A stretch of 64,000 nucleotides of DNA from Gnetum montanum (lineage: Eukaryota > Streptophyta > Gnetopsida > Gnetales > Gnetaceae). The translations under genes and the position numbers were made by a program. The notes beneath the pieces are model-generated. The model saw nothing but the letters and a program-made list of their open reading frames with translations, was not told the origin of the DNA and made no database searches. Below, piece after piece: positions 59,441 to 64,000 of the stretch (its first letter is position 1; every line of letters starts with the position of its first letter). The stretch spans positions 62,001 through 126,000 of the forward strand of contig MNCI01010502.1 in the NCBI GenBank assembly GCA_015680685.1, read 5' to 3'.

Positions 59441-60619
59441 TTTTTCCACTCGAGAAGTGAGGGAATAGCCATTTTTAACCTCAAAAGCCAAAGGATGTAA
59501 GATTGTAGCTCATGGACTACAAATCTTACATTTACAACAAGATTCTTGCCTCAAGTTGGGAAATGAAGGTTACAAATTTTTCAATATGAATTTTTTTTGG
59601 TGTTTCAATGGCCTCTCTTTGTTGATGTTTAGAGGATTAACCTAAGAAACATCAACAAAGAATACAAAATACCACTGCACATCCATCACCAATGTTTCTT
59701 CTCTACACTTGATCAAGTAGTGTTGAATCATATCAAAGAGTGCTTGTGATGATGATGGGATAAGGCCATGATGAGGTGATAGATAGTATTGGTAGTGTTT
59801 GGCTACAAGAAAATGATCATGAGGATTAATAATGAATCTCAAATGTTAACGTCATGGCTACAATATGACATTGACATGTTCATCGATTAATTAAGGCTTC
59901 ACTCCTCATGTTTAGAAGTGTTGGTCACTCGAAAATGTGTTTGAGAAATCAATATTTTACTCTAATGCTTATTTGGACATTAGGATTCTCCCTTTGCATG
60001 TTTAGAATCATTGGTTTGTCCTTTTAGTCTTCATTGGTTTCTTGGCTTATTGGTAATTTGCTTTTCCTTCTTTCTCTTTTTCTGGGTGAAACCTTCATTG
60101 GGTTTCATTACCAAGGACAATGTTGATTTGGTTTTCCTGATGAATGAGGTGTGTGACATTCAATAAACTTGTAGGTGGAGCATGGAAAAGGGATGTTATA
60201 TGACCATAAAGAATGAATTTCAAACATTTATCATCACTATTATTCAAGATGAGGAAGGTTATAAATAGGCTAAGGGGTTGGGCTCAAGGAGTGGTAATGG
60301 TAATGATGTCGAATAAGAACTCTTAGTACAGTAGGAAAAACTCACTAAATCTTGCACATTGATATCACATGGTGACTTGCTACCATAATGAGTTGCACCT
60401 CTACGATGACTTCTAGGCCTCATCCTACATGCACAACTTCAAGAGAACAAGAAAACTAGACAAATAAGTCATGTTGTTACAATATAATGCATAAGGCCAC
60501 ACTAAATAATTAGCAAACGAGGCCACCAAAGGTTACCAATGTTACAAGGTTCCATAGTTCATCTATCACAAAAAATAGAGAAAGGTCACATAGGCTTCCT
60601 TGTTATTAGTTGAAAAGAT

Positions 60620-60860
60620 TATTAATGTCAACTATTGGCTTACATCCACTACACATAGTAAGGCTTTAAATAGGAATGGTTGACTAGATTGGCCAACTTG
60701 TTCTCATCCATGTTTGCTATTTGGTAAGCTCCATTGTTGTAGGCCTTGGTGATGAAGAAAAGCCTTTTCCAATTGGCTAAGAATTTATCCACATGCTCAT
60801 AGAAGGCTTTGAGAACTAGATCTCCTTCCTTGATTTAGTGCTTATTGAGGTTATGGAAAT
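60620..60860 (-). pseudogene. Gypsy integrase C-terminal fragment
   Basis: On the minus strand: KEGDLVLKAFYEHVDKFLAN, then WKRLFFITKAYNNGAYQIAN and LANLVNHSYLKPYYV. This matches the C-terminal end of Athila/Tat-type Gypsy integrases (EGDLVLK, a KFxxxWxGPYxV-type block, GAYxL, LKxYY). The rest of the element is not visible in this window. Confidence 0.65.
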
Positions 60861-60899
60861 GCTATGGTGTTCATACTCTAATCCTACATATCCACCATA

Positions 60900-61560
60900 A
60901 TCACATTAAGTAGCACTTGGGTAAAATGAGTAAATAATGCTAACATGATATAGAATACTATAGTAATTAGCCAAAACATAGCTTCTCATGATTAGAAAAG
61001 GTCAAAAAAGGCTATACGAGGTTAAACAAATGCCAAATGATGGGAACACAAAGGTCAAAAACAAGGTTAAAAACAAGTTGTGACATGATGAAATAAGGCT
61101 AAACCAATTAAGGTGGAAAACATAGGATTAAACATGGTCAACTATGGTTATACATTTTGCTAGTTTTAGGCCTTAGTGGGCCATGTTTCTAGTTTAAAGA
61201 CTTGGTAGGCCATGATTACAAGGTGTCAAAAATTGGTTAGAGATGGTCAAACCCCATCAATTAACAACAATCAAATGATAAATAGGGGTCAACAAGAGCC
61301 ATAATAAAGAAAATAGGATAAATATGATGAAATTAAAGTGATGTAGAGGCTATATGAGGTCAATTCATGGCAATGAATGTTAACAATGCACAACAAGGTC
61401 AAAATAAGTCAAAACACCATAAAATAAGGTTAAATTTGTCAAAATGGAATACATGTGGTAAAACATGGTTAATATTGATCAAACAAGGTCAAATTTTACC
61501 ATTTTGAGGCCTTAGCAAGCCATGGTATGGGACTACAAGATTACCAAGGGAGTTTCAGCA
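60900..61560. repeat. Short-period degenerate repeat rich in AAGGTCAAAA
   Basis: Many copies of AAGGTCAAA, ATGGTCAA and AAGGTTAAA words, about 10-30 bp apart, in irregular order. It leads directly into the 190-bp array. Confidence 0.5.
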
Positions 61561-61599
61561 TATGAGGGGGTCATTTTAGGGGTATTTTAATGCAAAATT

Positions 61600-64000
61600 A
61601 CCACTTTGTCTTATGACTATGCTAGGCCTTACTAGTGACTACGTTGGTCCAGCATAGTCTTGCATTCCCTAGCATAGTTAGCATTGATAGGTGATTTATT
61701 AGGATTTGTAAGGTTACTTTTGGGCTCTTGATGCCCCAAATAGCTAGCTCAAGGAGGTGGGTATTGAGGATTAGCAAGTTTTAACTCCATTTTCTACCTC
61801 TTGAAGGTTGGAAATGGTATTTCCATTGGTGACTATGCTAGGCTAGTAGGCCCTAGCATAGTCAAATGGAATAAATAAATTCATGGGATTCTATACTTTT
61901 TCTTAGTAGTTCACCAATTTCCTAGATTAGTGTAGGGTGATTGGAGGATTGGATTGGATATTTCAAGATCAAATTAGGGTAACAGAAGTAGGTTTTATGG
62001 CATTTTCCACTAGACTATGCTAGGTTAGCATAGTCATGCATGATGCTAGCATAGTTGAGTGGAATTTGATGTTTATAGGGTTGAAACAAAGTGAAATTAT
62101 AGTTATATGAGATGGGGTATGATGTTGAACTTCCTAGGTCAAGTTTGGACTATTTTGAAGTGGTATAGCTCTAGTTGTTGTTGGCACAAAATCCATTTTC
62201 ACTATGACTACATTGGGCCAGTGTAGATACAAGATTCCTTAATGTAGTTATCCATGGAAAGTGATGTTTGGTGAAATTCTAAGCTCAATTGACCTTTCTA
62301 ATGGTCTTCCAAGATCACTGGTGCTGCTAGCTAGGGTTTTATTATTGAAACTACTAATTTTGATGTTTTTTGGGCATGTAACGGCAAATACCCTGTGACA
62401 ATGCTAGGCATGTAGTTCCTAGCATAGTTAAGGAATTTGAGTGTAAAAATGGTGACAAGAGATGAATATTAACTATTTTCCTATGGTTTCAAGGTCTTAG
62501 AATGCTTTTGTAGGGTTAAAAGTCTTTATGGGAGTCAATTTTGGTAGTTTTTGAGCTATTTTCAATACTTCCAAGTTGACTACACTGGGCTACACCAGTG
62601 ATTACACTGGGCTACACCAGTGATTACACTGGTCCAACATAGTCATAGTAGTTTCTAGTGTAGCTAAGAAATTTGGCATGAAAATAGTAAATTTTAGCTT
62701 GCTTCAAAGGTTTAATGGTCCTAATTTGCTTTGGTATGGTCCTACAATTGGAATATATTTTTTGGTAACTAAATTTGGCCTATTTTGGACTTTAAAAGGT
62801 GGGCTATAGTGGACAACACTAATGACTATGTTACCTAGCATAGTCACATATTTTTCAATGTTTTTGGACTTTGGAGATGGAAAATGTTGGTTTTTATGAT
62901 TAAAAATGCTTCAACAAGATCCTAGGATTTACTTAAAGTGTGTTTAAGTTATTTTTTTCAAGTTTGGTCAACTTTGGATGGACTACGTTGGGCTTTGGTA
63001 GTGAGTACACTAGCCTAGTGTAGTCACATCATCACCAACATAGTTGGGATTAGAGGATGCCACAAATGAGAAAAATTGGCAAGTTTTATCTTCGTCTTCA
63101 ACTTTGTTCGATTTTGGAATTCTCAAGAAGTAGGTTTGGCTATGAAATAACATATGTTAGGCCTCTTAGGTGGACTACTCTAGGCTTTGGCAGTGACTAT
63201 GCTAGCCTTGTGTAGTCACTATTGAAAAATAGGTTCTTGAGTATGAAATGATAAAATCTTTCTTTTATGTTTTTTCTAGCATGATCTTGAGGACTTCAAA
63301 GGTGAATTTATGCTTGAAAGTGTTTTATTTGAAGGTTTTGAGTGGATTACATTGGGCACCTACTATGACAATGCTAGCCCAACATAGTCACCCCATTCAT
63401 AGCATAGTAACACTTGGAAAATGAGTTTTCATGAGATTTTGTAGGATTTTTGGATGGCCAATTGACATTCTCAGGTCACTGGGAGTCTTGGGAAAGTTTT
63501 GAGGATCTACGATGAAGTTTTGAAGGTTCGGAATGATTTTTGTGGTCAATTCTTCCCATAAACCCTATGACTACACTAGGCTAGCATAGCCACTAGCTTT
63601 CTCTAGCAGAGTCATGGGTTGTGAATAGTTAGTGATATCATTTTTTTGGTTTGATTAACTTTCAAGATTGCTAAGAGCTCTAGCTAGGGTTTGAAGAGAT
63701 GATACAAAGATTCAGGGTTGACTGGAGTTTGTATGGACTAGGAATGACTATTCCACCTTGGACTATACTAGGCCATTATAGTCAAGCTATTGCCTAGTGT
63801 AGTCATGCCAAGAATTCAGTCTTCATCAAGGTTTGATGCTATTTAGGTGCCTTGTAACTACTAACTCCAACTCCTACCTAATGGTTTACATATGTGATTT
63901 CATGCGTTAATGGTTAGGGTGGATGGCCTAATAGGAAGTGGGAAAATGTCTCGTATCCCATTGGACTACACTAGGTCAGCATAGTCTAGCTCTAGGCAAA
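61600..64000. repeat. About 190-bp tandem array with a hairpin in each unit
   Basis: A GACTAYRCTRGG-type word and its partner CCTAGYRTAGTC recur at about 61615, 61830, 62013, 62205, 62395, 62575, 62810, 62975, 63170, 63345, 63555, 63760 and 63955; spacing is 165-235 bp and most often about 190. Units also share TTTTGGGGTT-, AGGTCAAGTTTGGA- and TAGCTAGGGTTT-like words between the hairpins. At 61831-61863 the two arms are a perfect 12-bp inverted repeat with a 9-nt loop. At 62013-62035 they are 10 bp with a 3-nt loop. The array runs off the right edge. Confidence 0.82.

Noticed and set aside
1-64000. CRISPR array, operon, bacterial defence system or plasmid functions
   Set aside because: No short regular direct repeats with unique spacers, no dense operons, and the coding logic (introns, LTR elements) is that of a plant nuclear genome.

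Overview
The window looks like nuclear DNA from a large, repeat-rich seed-plant genome, perhaps a gymnosperm. The reasons are its AT-rich base composition, spliceosomal introns, one intact plant-type CYP74 gene, and mostly decayed LTR retrotransposons, LINEs and a Helitron remnant, some of them nested. The species cannot be named from the sequence. Nothing bacterial, plasmid-like or CRISPR-like was seen.

Layout. 1-6.1 kb (minus): at least a dozen exons of one large unidentified helical protein gene, with phase-compatible introns but at least two frame breaks. 6.17-11.49 kb (plus): a full-length but dead Copia element with two LTRs and a tRNA-Met primer site, inserted just upstream of the most 5' exon seen. 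12.7-15.9 kb: L1-type LINE remnants. 16.15-19.42 kb (plus): a second, 5'-truncated Copia with a LINE-like 3' tail inserted in its reverse transcriptase region. 19.57-19.88 kb (minus): two more exons, possibly of the first gene. 20.2-21.03 kb: two minisatellites and a long poly-C tract next to an ambiguous base. 21.7-26.86 kb (plus): a decayed chromodomain Gypsy element. 28-39 kb: a minus-strand Copia split by a 7.18-kb non-autonomous LTR element (two 910-bp LTRs, target duplication CTTAT, gag and protease but no visible reverse transcriptase or integrase). A 397-bp N gap lies inside this element.

41.5-43.13 kb (minus): a two-exon CYP74 cytochrome P450 gene with an open frame of 475 residues, the only convincingly intact host gene. 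A Copia LTR fragment lies about 0.5 kb upstream. 44.0-49.5 kb: tandem units, a solo LTR of the 910-bp-LTR family (target duplication GCTCC), a Helitron Rep remnant and a duplicated 390-bp module. A Pif1-like helicase remnant follows at 49.6-49.95 kb. 50.2-54.66 kb (plus): a third Copia. 55.2-57.3 kb (minus): another LINE. 60.6-60.86 kb (minus): a Gypsy integrase tail. 61.6-64.0 kb: an approximately 190-bp tandem array whose units carry a hairpin motif; it runs off the window.

How the parts relate. The functional content is probably one oxylipin-pathway enzyme gene (CYP74) plus a damaged or mis-assembled large gene. Everything else is transposon history: insertion of one element into another, solo-LTR formation, and satellite-like growth of tandem units.
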